This document shows positions 35,046-47,000 of a DNA stretch of 64,000 nt, piece by piece (the first letter of the stretch is position 1; every line of letters starts with the position of its first letter). Source of the DNA: Platynereis dumerilii. Taxonomy: Eukaryota; Annelida; Polychaeta; Phyllodocida; Nereididae. The stretch spans positions 7,466,253 through 7,530,252 of the forward strand of contig JAPTHN010000019.1 in NCBI GenBank assembly GCA_026936325.1, in the 5' to 3' direction. The translations under genes and the position numbers were made by a program. The notes below the pieces were generated by a model that saw nothing but the letters and a program-made list of their open reading frames with translations, did not search any database and was not told where the DNA came from.

Positions 35046-35617
35046 AACATCCATCCATATCTCCAATTAGATCCCAGCCAAGTTATACAATTAACACAGA
35101 TAATAGCCAACAGAAGCTGCTAATAACCATTGGTCCACAGACTCCACACACCTGATATTTCTAAGCCATAGGCTACAACCAAATGTGATGCAGGTTGAAA
35201 TCATGCATGTATGTGCACCAAGCATGTAACATCTTTGTGTAATCACACTTTATTGCAGAAGCACAAAATTGACACCCATGACTTCATGGAAGAGATTTAA
35301 GGTGCATTGGATCACATAAATCACATCAATCTTTTATACATGTAAGCTGACATGATGTCATGTGAATCTCAGTGTGTAATTGGCTGGCTACATAAATGGT
35401 TTTATGCATTTGGTTTCACATAAAACCCAGCTGATATCTCAATTTGCTTGGCCAGGTCTTGCATCTTACCAGCATCTACTAACATGAACCATTGCACAAT
35501 AATGCATATCTCCTTGGAGAGTTGTCTACAATGGCTCGCTAATACAAGGTGAAACTTTATATCTTTGCTTTTGGGGATTTGCAGAGCTATTAAAATTAAC
35601 AAATGCCTAAATGAAAT
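35046..35617. other. No recognised feature
   Basis: No gene or repeat recognised. Confidence 0.45.
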
Positions 35618-35942
35618 ATAAATAGATAGATATGGTAAGTGCAGCCCTCTAAGCCCAGTTCTGGGCATTCACGAGGCTTGATTGATGAGATGGGAGAGAG
35701 AGCGGGAGTCCTCAACATGTTACACATTTACCACATGTGAGGGATCTTTTAGTTTTACTTGCCCAGCACAGACACTGATACAAGAGGCCACCAATTTAAG
35801 GTCTCATCCGAAAGACATCCGGCTGGGATTTTGCTCATGAAGGTTCACAGAAAATTTTGGATTCCCCACCCTGGGTTCAAACGCAGGCAAAGACCTTCAG
35901 CGGCGGAGCAGGCGGGCACCTTAAGCACTCAGCCACCCAGAA
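35618..35942 (-). mobile_element. SINE2, nearly complete
   Basis: On the minus strand the head reads GGGTGGCTGAGTGCTTAAGG (A box like tRNA-Leu/Ser: TGGCYGAGTGGTTAAGG), a variable-arm-like segment, then B box GCGTTTGAACCC. The body includes GCTTAGAGGGCTGCACTTAC and the tail is (TATC)n at 35618-35632. A long-variable-arm tRNA (Leu or Ser) is the likely source. Confidence 0.82.
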
Positions 35943-36526
35943 TTGTCATTCTCCTTATTTTCACAAGAGGGCAGCACATTCTAGTAAAATCATGGTGGCA
36001 ATACATTCAAAAGCCGTGGTTGTTTGATCTGCTGCTAATAGCCAATTTGACATCACAATCCACCCTGAGCAGGCAAAACCCACTTGCTAATATATATATT
36101 TATTTCAGATTCTATAAACGATTTCTTTTCAATTCTTCGAATTCTCTTCAATAGGGACATAACTAAAAAGCTTTATCGCAAAGTCTCTAAAATGTGGTCA
36201 CTCAGTAATTGAGAGATAAAAATAACCATAGAGGATTGGATTTCCACGATCAGGCAGTATTGCACTGTACCAATTCCCAAATGACTGAGCATTGAGAAAT
36301 GTCTCACAATCACATGGGCTTACAAGCCTTACATAGCCCATATCATTCACAATAAATCAAACAGACAATTGCAACACAATGACAAGACAAGACACAATCA
36401 GGATCAGCATCTGAAGCAATCAATAAATACACCAATACCAAATAGGACCCAATGGGAGAAATATCAAATACAGCAGGAGAGGGAGCAATTACCCCCCCCC
36501 CCCCACTTCCAATCAACCAATCGACC
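35943..36526. other. No recognised feature
   Basis: No gene or repeat recognised except a C run just before the hAT-like MITE. Confidence 0.45.
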
Positions 36527-36819
36527 CAGGCTTCGGAGTCGGAGTCAGGAGTTTGAGTCGTGGAGTCAGAGTCGAACTTAGATTTTCATTTGGAGTCGTA
36601 GTCGAAAAATTTATTTTGTGACTCCTGACTACTCAAGACCAAACACACAAATCTTCCCAGATATATATATAATACTACGCAAACATGGTGGAATTGATTT
36701 TATTTTTGCTAATTACAAGAAACTTGTGTGTAAATAATGCCAAAAGGAAGAGTTGGGTCAGGAGTCAAAATTCAGAAGAACGGAGTAGTCAGGAGTTGCT
36801 ACCCGACTACGAAGCCCTG
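36527..36819. mobile_element. hAT-like MITE rich in GGAGTC repeats, second copy
   Basis: Starts CAGGCTTCGGAGTCGGAGTC and ends with GACTACGAAGCCCTG, which pairs with it. Related to 11986-12415. A convincing 8-bp target duplication was not found. Confidence 0.6.
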
Positions 36820-38855
36820 AAATCAAATTCTCACACAAGTGTCTTGACTCATGAGAGTCATGACCCCCCCCCCCCAAGCAATGACCCAAGCAAGAACCCC
36901 AAAACTGTAATAAGAGGTGCCCAATTCAGTAATCTTCAGCTATTTCTCCCCAATTTCTGGTTGACATCAATGACCAAGTATTGGCAAGTAATGCTCAATT
37001 CAGTTAATATCTTCAGCAATTTCTCCCCAATTTCTTTTGGATAGTTCTCAAGCAAATCTCACAGATCACCCCTATGATTCCATGCCAAGCAACACTAAGG
37101 ACTCAGCAAGGAGTTCCAGGGGTGAGCAGGGGTCAGCCAAGGTGATAGCCAAGACACAATCAATGACCTCAACCATTTAACATCCCTGGGTGGCCCCTAA
37201 ATCTCTGCTTCATCAGACACTGTCTCACAGTGATCGTATCTGCCAATATCTTTCAGTATCTGATACTTGGTGTTGTTCAGAGCACAGATCCACTAGATCA
37301 GATCAATTCCTCCAATATACCCATAAGAGCAACAATGTGTTACAATTTCTCTTGTATATGTCTGACATTGTCTGTGCCACTGAGCGGGTGTTAGGCTTTA
37401 CATCCTGCATCTTAGCACCGACTGGATTACGCTTAAAGCTACTACATCCACAGATTTTAAAGATGCTCCATAGCTCTCCATAGATAGATTTCAGTCATAT
37501 CTAACAATATCTTGCTGATCAATTTATTTCATTACCATGGTACATGAAATATATCAGCAAACCAGGACTTCTGATTATTATAGTGTCAAAATTCATTTGC
37601 TGGAAGATGCTGCTTCAAAACTGCAAGGCGTTTGCAGCTGAGAAATATTCCAGAGACTTCATCTTTTTACTTTTTTAGTTAAAATTTTGGACTGAGACTC
37701 CTCACTCCTGATCGATGACCAGCAGATCGACTTGTTCCAGTCTAAGTGTTCAACCCCAGACACAATAGGCCTACATGGTTCAACGGAAAGGCAGCGGGTA
37801 CTGATCCTAGCGATCCGATTGGCTCAGTAGACAGTTACATCATGCAACTCGGTGAGAAAAAGATAGTGACATCACACAGCAGCTGCCTCAAGTCATCATG
37901 AACTGCGGAGCCCAGACGCATACAGACCCGACTAGGGATCTCTAGATACAACTAAAACTCGCACTCACTCGAATTCTCGAACTGGCACTCCGCTAGGGCG
38001 AGTATGGATACAACTCTGGAATATGAAACTAGGTGTCAGCACAGCAGCAGAGTAGATATTTGGCCACACCAGATAATACAAAGGGTAGTGCCAAAAAGAT
38101 TAGGGCTCCAGCGAGTGAATGACTTTAGGCAGCTAGTATGTGACATCACAAAGATGTTGTCAATTGGCAGATGTTCATTCGTTTCAGCCAATAAAATCAC
38201 GTTCGGTACTTCCGGCTTGATGCCACTCCCAAAAAATTAGGATACACAACAAAACAGAAACGGCAAAATACAAATACAAAATTCACAGAAAACTGAAGAG
38301 CTGAATTAATTATTAGACTCCATATGGAGCGAACAAGCAATGTTTCCCTCGTAACGAAGAGCTGAACACCTTAATACAATCCAGACTTTCCAAAAAATGC
38401 GATGAGAATCACATGCCCCCCTCGAAGAAAGCAATCAAGGTTTCAAGCAAAAATTTTGCGATGCATCCCTAGTGCCCCATGTAAAGTTTTTTCCTCCTTT
38501 CACATATAAATTCAAATTTCATTTGAATGCTCCGAATACCTTTTCGAAGACTTTAACACAGACTAAGGAAGAACCTTCAAAGAGCCAGACAATTAGGGAC
38601 ATATATGAAAGGGTCTTGGATCCTTCCGGATATTAAGAAGTAAGAACCAAATTTAGCCAGACGCCATTGGTCATGGCGATCATAGTCCACATAAGAAGAT
38701 ATGGTGCAGACCTCTTTCCACTCCTGACAAGCATTTGATGACAGTCACATACTTTCCAAAGAAAAGCATTTTAATATCCCATATATTTTCAAAGCATAAC
38801 TTATACCAAGAATATGTATGTTATCAAAAAACTACAAACGATCCAAAAATTGTGA
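36820..38855. other. No recognised gene; slightly GC-richer segment
   Basis: 36820-37080 contains an imperfect direct repeat (ATTTCTCCCCAATTTCT twice) and a C run. 37750-38240 is richer in G+C and CpG than its surroundings, which could mark a promoter or an old coding region, but no exon with good splice sites was found. Confidence 0.4.
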
Positions 38856-41089
38856 TTTGAAGTTTTATTATGTGGTGAGCACAGCTACACACATTAATAC
38901 ATCGTAATACTTTTAGAAATGAACAATCTTTTTATAACATAACAAATGTCGACTACCATTTCTATAAGAAATGCTACAACACCTAATTGCTCTATCTACA
39001 CATAGTGCAGAAATAATCACACATTTTGTAAGCGTTTTCACAGAAAAATCAATTGCTTTACGATACCAGGTGGATTGGAACTTTGAAAGAACAATAACAA
39101 TCAACAAGTATTGCCGTATCTAACGTAAACAGGATGTTTGAAACAATCTGCAGCACAATAGAATGACGGGTTGAAAAAATATTTTGATCAGCAGGGATGA
39201 AAATGAAAAGATCAATAATCTGCAGCATAAATGAATGAAAAATGAATGAAATGGTTGCAAATAAGAATGAAATTGTTGCGACAGACTGAAATGGTTTCAA
39301 AAATATCTCCGTTGAAAAAGGAATTTTAAAAATGGAAAATTGTTAATTTGTCAAACAAGGAAAAACAATTATCAAACTTAACAACACTCAAATTAAGTCG
39401 TGTTAAATTCACACTTGTGATTAGTTAATTAAATAACGGTGGAAAACACATCACTGGTGGTCTGTATAAATTCCTTATAGGCGATGACAAATTAGTGCAA
39501 AACTTTTGAATAATGAATGATCGGGTGAAGTATGAAATGATCATAAATAGCAGAAACCTATCTGGTGGGAAATTAAACACAAAATACAGGGCATAAATAT
39601 ATTGAAATAATTATCAAAATACAATTTCCAACATAATTTACATAATATTTACACGTACATTAAAGTCAAGCAGCTGCACAAAATGTAATGTATTGCGTTG
39701 TGTGAAGGTTTAAAACAAACGTCTCAGGAAAAATAAAATAATTTTTGCAATAGCTAGATTTTTAAGGCGACTTTCATATACCTATTTCTAGCTGAAAATA
39801 TTTTCTGTTAGTTAGATATACTTGAAACCCCGAATAATGTTCTCAGACAAAAATAGACAAAAGAAAAAGTACCATTTCACTGTATAACATAACAAAATAT
39901 TTACAATTGTGATTTAACACTGAACAATAAATAATATTATACATTGACCTATAATATCGTATTGACAAAAAATTTATAAATTATAATCAGCACAATTATA
40001 TTGCTATTGTTACATGGTAAGCTTGTTTACAATGAATCAAATCTTTAGTCAAAATTCAGATTCTATATGAACCCAATTTTAGCAATAAAATGTTATCATA
40101 CCACGCCTATAGGTACCTATGCATATTAGCGGCTCCCTAAAATATTCCCAGCTCGGTTAAAAACAGAAAAAGAACTCACCTAATAACAACAACCTATGCA
40201 GTGATAACTAGTGGTAAACAGTTTAATTTATTAGATTTTTAGATTTTTGAACACTACCAAAATTTCGCAACCAATTTGTACAAAACTAACAAATTAATTT
40301 TAATACATAAATAAAATCACCATGACTATTGTCAGTATCGAAGAAATGATGATGTTAACACATTTAAACAAAGGTATAAATTCACCATAACTATATACAC
40401 ATCACAATGATAATTATTTACATGGGACTAGAAAGCTTTTTATGTATTCTGTTAACATGAAAACAAATGACTCAAAAATAGGCAAGCTTAAAAACCCATT
40501 TAAGTACCTAATACAATACACCATATATACCATTCAGAATACAGAATATAGATCCATTGCTATTTTTAATATTTTAAATTTATATTGATAAATTACATTT
40601 AATTGATTAGTTTTGCTATTGACAACCTATTTTGGTTCCTACGTCTTTTAGATTATAAGTTAACTAACATTTATCATCGTAGAACTTTCAGAGAAATTTA
40701 AGAAATGAACATATGAAATCTTTCCGTATCTAAAGCGTTCCACTTCGATGAGAAAAATAATGAAATATAATCAAGCTTGTAAAGAGAGGCCATATTTCCG
40801 TCAACACAGTAGCTATAGTATGATTCGCAATCAAACATGAATGCAATTCAGTTAATTTTTCCACGAAAAAATTATACTAACATTGCTAAGCTGAACAATC
40901 TGCAAGTTCTAAATTTTCTACATGGCTCTACATCATTTTTAAATGCTATTTTCTACAATTTTTCTTCCATTGTGGTGACTAAAAACTACTTCTATTAACA
41001 TCAATTCTTACACAACACTTACAATCCATTTTCTTAGGTTTCATCGTTTTTTTGGTCATAGGTAATTTCAATATAGTAATAGTATTACA

Positions 41090-41293
41090 GTAAGGCCACA
41101 CATAATTGATTCTTAGCTTCGCAGACCCGCCGACACAATAGATTTACTGCCGATGGAAAAAAAAAAAAAATTTTTTTTTACATTATAAATTTTTTTTTTT
41201 TCACCTTTTTTTTTTTGGTCCTACCGACCGACCCTAGAAAAAGGGCCTTGAAAGGAATCCGAGAAGCTAAAGATCAATTATGTGTGGCCTAAA
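41090..41293. mobile_element. M1 MITE, about 200 bp
   Basis: The ends are AAGGCCACACATAATTGATT and the complement of TAGGCCACACATAATTGATC. The core holds long A and T runs. One of about six M1 copies in the window; the family ends read AGGCCAGACATAATTGATCT. Confidence 0.7.
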
Positions 41294-42035
41294 GTGAATA
41301 ACTGACACCAAACAGCAAATTGCAACAATAAATCAACATTTATGGCACTCCATTACTCGAGGCATTAAATTCAGTAGCACCCAGCTTAAGGATTCATTCA
41401 GCAAACAACAAACTTGGTAAAAAAAGGACATTTACAACTATGCAAATAACGATAGAGATGATATGCTAAAAAGCAGTTGCTTGGCAAGAAGCAAGTCATA
41501 TCTACAACCAATAAGAGCAAAATTAAGCCCCTATAAATTTTGTTTTATTTTATTGACCCTATAATACATTTACATATGTGCTTCTTCTGTCTTTCACAAA
41601 AACCTAAATTGTCTTGACTGCACCGTTTTCATGCTTTGGGCATGCACAACTTTTCGTTTCATGAATTAGCGAATTACACTGTAGATGTCAGAAAAGAGAG
41701 AGTTTACTCAGATTAACATAGCATTGAGAGAGTATAAATACACTCAAAACTTTTAAAAGGGATATTTTTGATTACAAATAGTTGTAGATACAACTTCCAG
41801 CTTGCCAATATTTCAGGTTTATCAGAAATGCTCGATGATATAGAAGAACACTACAAAGTAGTCAATTGCTTGCGATAGCCAGTATCTACAGTACAGTGTG
41901 ATAACAAATTTGCGCATTGCCTAAGAAAACAACATCTCAAATGTCTAGACTCTGGCAATGGGAGGGAAGAGGGGACAAGGCTCATGCTTTTGAATACTTG
42001 ACAAGGATCTTTCTTGCAAGACAACAAAATATCTC

Positions 42036-42465
42036 TGCTAAGGGACCGTTCAGAATTAAATGACTGGGGAGGGGGTGGGAGTTTTGCTGGAACTTCCCGT
42101 CAAAAATTGATACCCCCCCCTTGAGTTTCATGCAAATTTTTAGTACCCCACCCTTAGGTTTTATGATTATTTTTAGTACCCCCCCTCGACATACAAAGCC
42201 ATAAACACACATATATATATACTGTTCTATATGGCCACGCGTACAGATTCGCGTCATTTCGCGGACTTTTGTGCGTAAAAGTCCAAATATAATGAATTTA
42301 TGCGTGTCTTTTAACATTTATTCTTTGTTAAAATTTCTTACCCCCCCTTGGAAGTGTTGTCAAAAATTGATACCCCCCCCTTGAAACACGTGTGAAAAGT
42401 TAGTACCCCCTCGGCCAAAACTCCCACCCCCCCCCCAGTCATAAATTCTGAACGGTCCTTAAGTC
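42036..42465. mobile_element. MITE with GGGACCGTTCAGAATT ends and G/C runs
   Basis: Inverted ends: GGGACCGTTCAGAATTAAAT on the left, and the complement of the right end reads AAGGACCGTTCAGAATTTAT. The arms continue with CCCACCCCC-type runs and TGGGAGTTTT, and several TACCCCCCC repeats. The central part (about 42200-42300) is unique. The minus-strand frame across it (41982-42317) is a by-product, not a gene. Confidence 0.7.
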
Positions 42466-44080
42466 AGTTCCAAGGTGTTAGATGGCGTTAGCTGTCAGTA
42501 AATCTATTGGGAGTCCCCCCTGGAGAAATGGGCAAAAGTAGCCAAATACAGTAAAGACACATATCCCCTCTTCTGCATCTGCTACCGAAATAACCGAATG
42601 CAATTGTGAATATAGAGAGATTCTCAAAGAAACGACAGTCATTATTTTAGCATTTTAAATATTTCCCTAACGACTAGGTACAATTACTTGGAAACTTCTA
42701 AAGTCTTAAAGACACTCAGGTAAAGCAAGAGCACTTACAGTTTTAAATTGAATTAGTGACCAATTGTTTGCGCTATTTGACTACCAAATTTACAGACGAG
42801 TGAATAAGAAAAAGTTTAGTTCCCTAACAGTCTGATTAATCATATTATCTTAGATCAACATTAAGTATGCCTAGTTTGCAGAAGTACTGAACTATTCAAT
42901 TAAGGACTTGCGAGAACATTTCACTGGTTGGGCTATGAATTATAAATGCCAAATTTCACTGGTGTATTCTTAAATTTTTACTTCCAAACTTAGAAGTAAG
43001 AGCAGAGAATTTAAAGTACTTAGATCTAAGTACATGGTAGGGGTAAGTGATTATCACATTTCTTTTTGTAAATTTTTCGTTATTTCTAAAACTGAATAAT
43101 ATTAATATTACTGCTATATTTTCAAAAAGACTGGAACAGATAATTATGTCTCACAACCAATTATAATCCGAAGGTATTTTGGTCAATATTTAATTTATAC
43201 CTGGGATCTACCATCAAATTTCATAATCATATACGATACGCTCCCAAAATAGTTATCTAATTCGTGTTATTTTATAGAATTGACATTGTAAATGCATTCA
43301 GTAACACGCACAATTGGGCATGTATTAGTCATAAATATTTCTATCACTACAAGTTTAATAGCTTCAATATGTTACAGTAAATCATATCATCGTTTTGCTT
43401 TAGTTTCATTGGATGAAATGCTAAATACGTGTTAAGACTAGTAAAAATGGCTGAAAGAGTCGATAAATAGTATTTGATACACAACTGGCACTGCAGCCAT
43501 ACTTTTTTCGGAAGTATACTGAAATATTACTGGCATATATTTATACTGCAATTAGGACGCCATACTAATTATTCAAACCCTGAATAGTGGCAAGATTTTG
43601 TCACAGAGGGCAGCACAGTTGAGGAATTATCCTGCTGTGTTTTAACAGATCTACAATCTCAGCAATGAAGAGAAATATTACGACGTATCTTCAATATAAT
43701 GTTGGACTGATTTACATAACATTTTACCGAAATTGGAAGTAAAGCCTATACTTTTAATATTGAAACAGTAGGCCTATATGTTTCTTTTAAGAACACCCGA
43801 ACTTTTGTTTTTTCTCAACATGAAATTTTTTACAGGTTTTTTTTTTTAAGTTCAATAAAGTAGTGTACTTCAATCTGCATAAATTTTGATTTACAACACA
43901 CCCTAGTAGTATTACCTACATAGACTTCATGTATCAGGCTGAAGACCTCAAGAGTTTGCAAGTAAATAATTTTTTCAACGCTATGTTTTCCCTAGCTATT
44001 TCGTAGCTACTCTTGGTTCTACAAGATTGTATTATAACTAGTACCTTAAACATTAGCTCTTACGGATAACTCAGACTTCG

Positions 44081-47000
44081 TTATACAAAACTGAAGACCT
44101 CCAGCGCTGTGCAAGTGAAGAATTCTTCTTCGCTTAGTGGGTCGTTGTCAAAAGTGTCACACCTTGTTGACCTTCCAATGTTTAGTTCCTCGTCCAATGA
44201 TAGGCCTTCTCCAGTCCTGCAAGACAAACGGGCGAGAATTTATAATTTTCGATCTCTTGGACCATGTAACAGGCTTTGTAAAGCCGCATGATTAATGCCA
44301 AAGTCAGGCCAGACTAATTTAATTTTTAGCTCCTCGGATCAATCAACCCAATAGATTTTCTGTCTACGGAAAAAAATTTAGCATACCAACTTTTTTTTAA
44401 ATTGACATTATAAAAAATTTAGATTAAACCTTTTTTTTCGTCCTACCTACCGACCTGAGAAAAAGTGTTTTGAGAAGATCCAAGAAGTTAAAGATCAATA
44501 GAAATGGCTAAATGGCAGAGGAGCATTTTGCTTTGTTAGCAGGGCTCCCACAAAATTCCAGAACTAAAAATCCCAAAGAACAAAATTTCATGACTTTTCC
44601 ATGGCTTTCGAAGACTTTTACGCGACTTTCAATAACCAATTCCTTACACATTGGAGTAATCAAGATGATGATCTATCTTTTTGAGTGATGGTCGCAGTCT
44701 CCCTTCCAGCTATCCCGTCCCCCAAAAAACACTCCAATAAAAACCACGATCAGCTGACTTTCAGCATGAGTTATGACAATTTTTTTGATTTTCCAAAACT
44801 TTCAGACCGTAATTTTCTCCCTGACTTTCCATAACTATAGAAACCTTGACTAGGTACAAGGCGGCCATGTTGGAAAAAAAATGTCTCCCAAAATCTTCCA
44901 TTTCGCCAAATTTTGGCATAAATCAGCTTCTAAATGACACACAAGAATCCGCGGATTCAAAGCCTGGCTCAAGTGGCAGTGATGATGGCAAAATATGTAG
45001 TAATGCCAGTGACGTCTACGGTTGTGTTTTGATTCCGATGCCGTTGTCGGAAAAAAAAAGTAAAATAGTTAAGTCTACTTTATGGTTTGGAAATGGCAGA
45101 GAAAGGTGGTTCTGAATTGCCGCAAGTGAAGTGTTGATTATTGTCATTGTTCCATGTACAAAATAATATCCAAATAACCACGAAAAGAATGTGTACGATT
45201 TTTTCAAATCGTGAAGTCGCCCAATTTCCTCCTTTGAAAAAAATGGCGAAATTGAAAAAAATTTGGAAAAAAAAATAGTTTTTTTTTAATTTAGGAAAAA
45301 GAAAACTGTAAATCTTGGCACAAAAAATTTTTAAATTTGAAAAAGAGAAGTTGCCTGATTTCCTCTTTTTGAAAAAAAAAAAAAAGTGTAATTCAAAAAA
45401 AGTTGAAATTTTTTTTTTTCAAATCTTGGAAAAAAAAAATTTTGAAATTGAAAATAAAAAGTAATTTCCATACATCTAGCTACCCTAACAAACCAATAAA
45501 ACACAAAAACAGATATATTGAACCTATAGTTATTGAACAGTAGAGTTGACAGACAATATTTTCAGACCATTACACCTGAATTAGCCTGGTGAGCCAGGCT
45601 AACAAGAAAATTTTTTTGACAAAAAAATACTGCCGATTTAAGCCATTGAGACTGATTTAACTGAAACCTTAGTTGTCAAAGCTCAGTGTTTCGGAAGGCA
45701 ATATTTTAAAGGCCTACAAACGATGCTTCAATACCAATCCTATGCTCTCAATGTTAATAGATCTACTGCTATCTTTCATACCAGCTGCATATTTTTTTCG
45801 CAATGTAAATGAAGCTATAATATATATGTATCAATTGTCTTTTTTGTGGCAGGCTTCTTGCATGATATCATGTTTGAATATTTTTATTTCCCCTGAGCTA
45901 ATGCTCTGTTACATTCAAAGATAAGAAGTCAATAATTAGGAAAAAACAACTCTCCTTCCTCCATCAACTCCTTACCAGATCAGATTAAGGATATTAACGA
46001 TTTTAATATTTTTTAAGAGATCTTTGAAGACCCACCTTTTAACTGTTTACTTTACATGTCTTACTGTTTTTAATTCTTGTATAATATTTGTAAATATTTC
46101 GTCTTTATGTACATTTACGTTTTTAACAGGGTCTACCTGAAAAACAGTTTTACTGAATGTATACACCCTGTGTAAATATATTGAATAAATAAATAAATAA
46201 ATGCTTCGGCCCTTCCCTGAACACAATTCAACATTGATGGGTAATTGGTAGAAACATGTCCGAGTTGATAAGTTCAAATCAGATCAAAATTGATTCTATT
46301 TTCTTATATACATGTATGTTAATCATTTCATTAGCTCATAAAGAAAATAAGTTAGACATTCTGCTCATTCAACTGAAGTTATCTATGCAAGTTCAGATCT
46401 GTTTCTCTTATGAACACTATTTCTGGATATCTCCATTACGTAAGAGAGATAATGTATTTAGGGGGGCAGTTCATCAGCGGATCAATGGGGCTCTTTCCCA
46501 CTTTTTTCCAGATCTTTGCCCAAATGTCAATTTGCAGGCCTGACACACAGGTTGTGATATTTTGCTTGAACCTGATCAAACTGCAAAATGCATCAGTGAG
46601 TGGATTCTGCCATGCAGGTTAGCATCGCAAAATAGAGTAGAGGGGCTTGTTCAATAGTTGAGACAACTGTATTCATTTAGCCCTTGATAAGAGCTTTAAA
46701 ATGAGGGTAAGATGATGAAGATACGATGAGTAGAAGTGGGTGAACCAATGTGCAGGCATGAAAAGCAGCTGACAGTGGAGTGTGTGGATCGTTTTGGCGG
46801 GAAAAGCGACGGTGGCGCTAGCGCCCAGGTGAGCAGCTTTTGAACTATGATTGATATTTTGAAGAAAAAATATTGCAGGGCCGAGCATGAACGTTGGTAA
46901 CTTCAAAGCTGTCCTCTGGAGAACCAAATGAATCAATTCACTTCTTTTATGCTGCGGAAATAAGGAGAAGAGTGAATGTGATGGACCTGGCTCCTATATG

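Larger units (their letters stand above)
38856..44080 (-). other. Possible long 3' UTR of the TBC1D24-like gene
   Basis: This 5.2-kb stretch directly follows the stop codon of the minus-strand gene. It is strikingly AT-rich, lacks long frames and contains only two recognisable MITEs. A minus-strand AATAAA lies at about 38865-38870, where base composition changes, and others occur nearer the stop. Whether it is UTR or simply intergenic cannot be decided from sequence. Confidence 0.3.

Noticed and set aside
41982-42317. Minus-strand frame of 111 codons
   Set aside because: It lies across the G/C-run MITE, and the repeated Lys-Gly-Gly segments come from its repeats.
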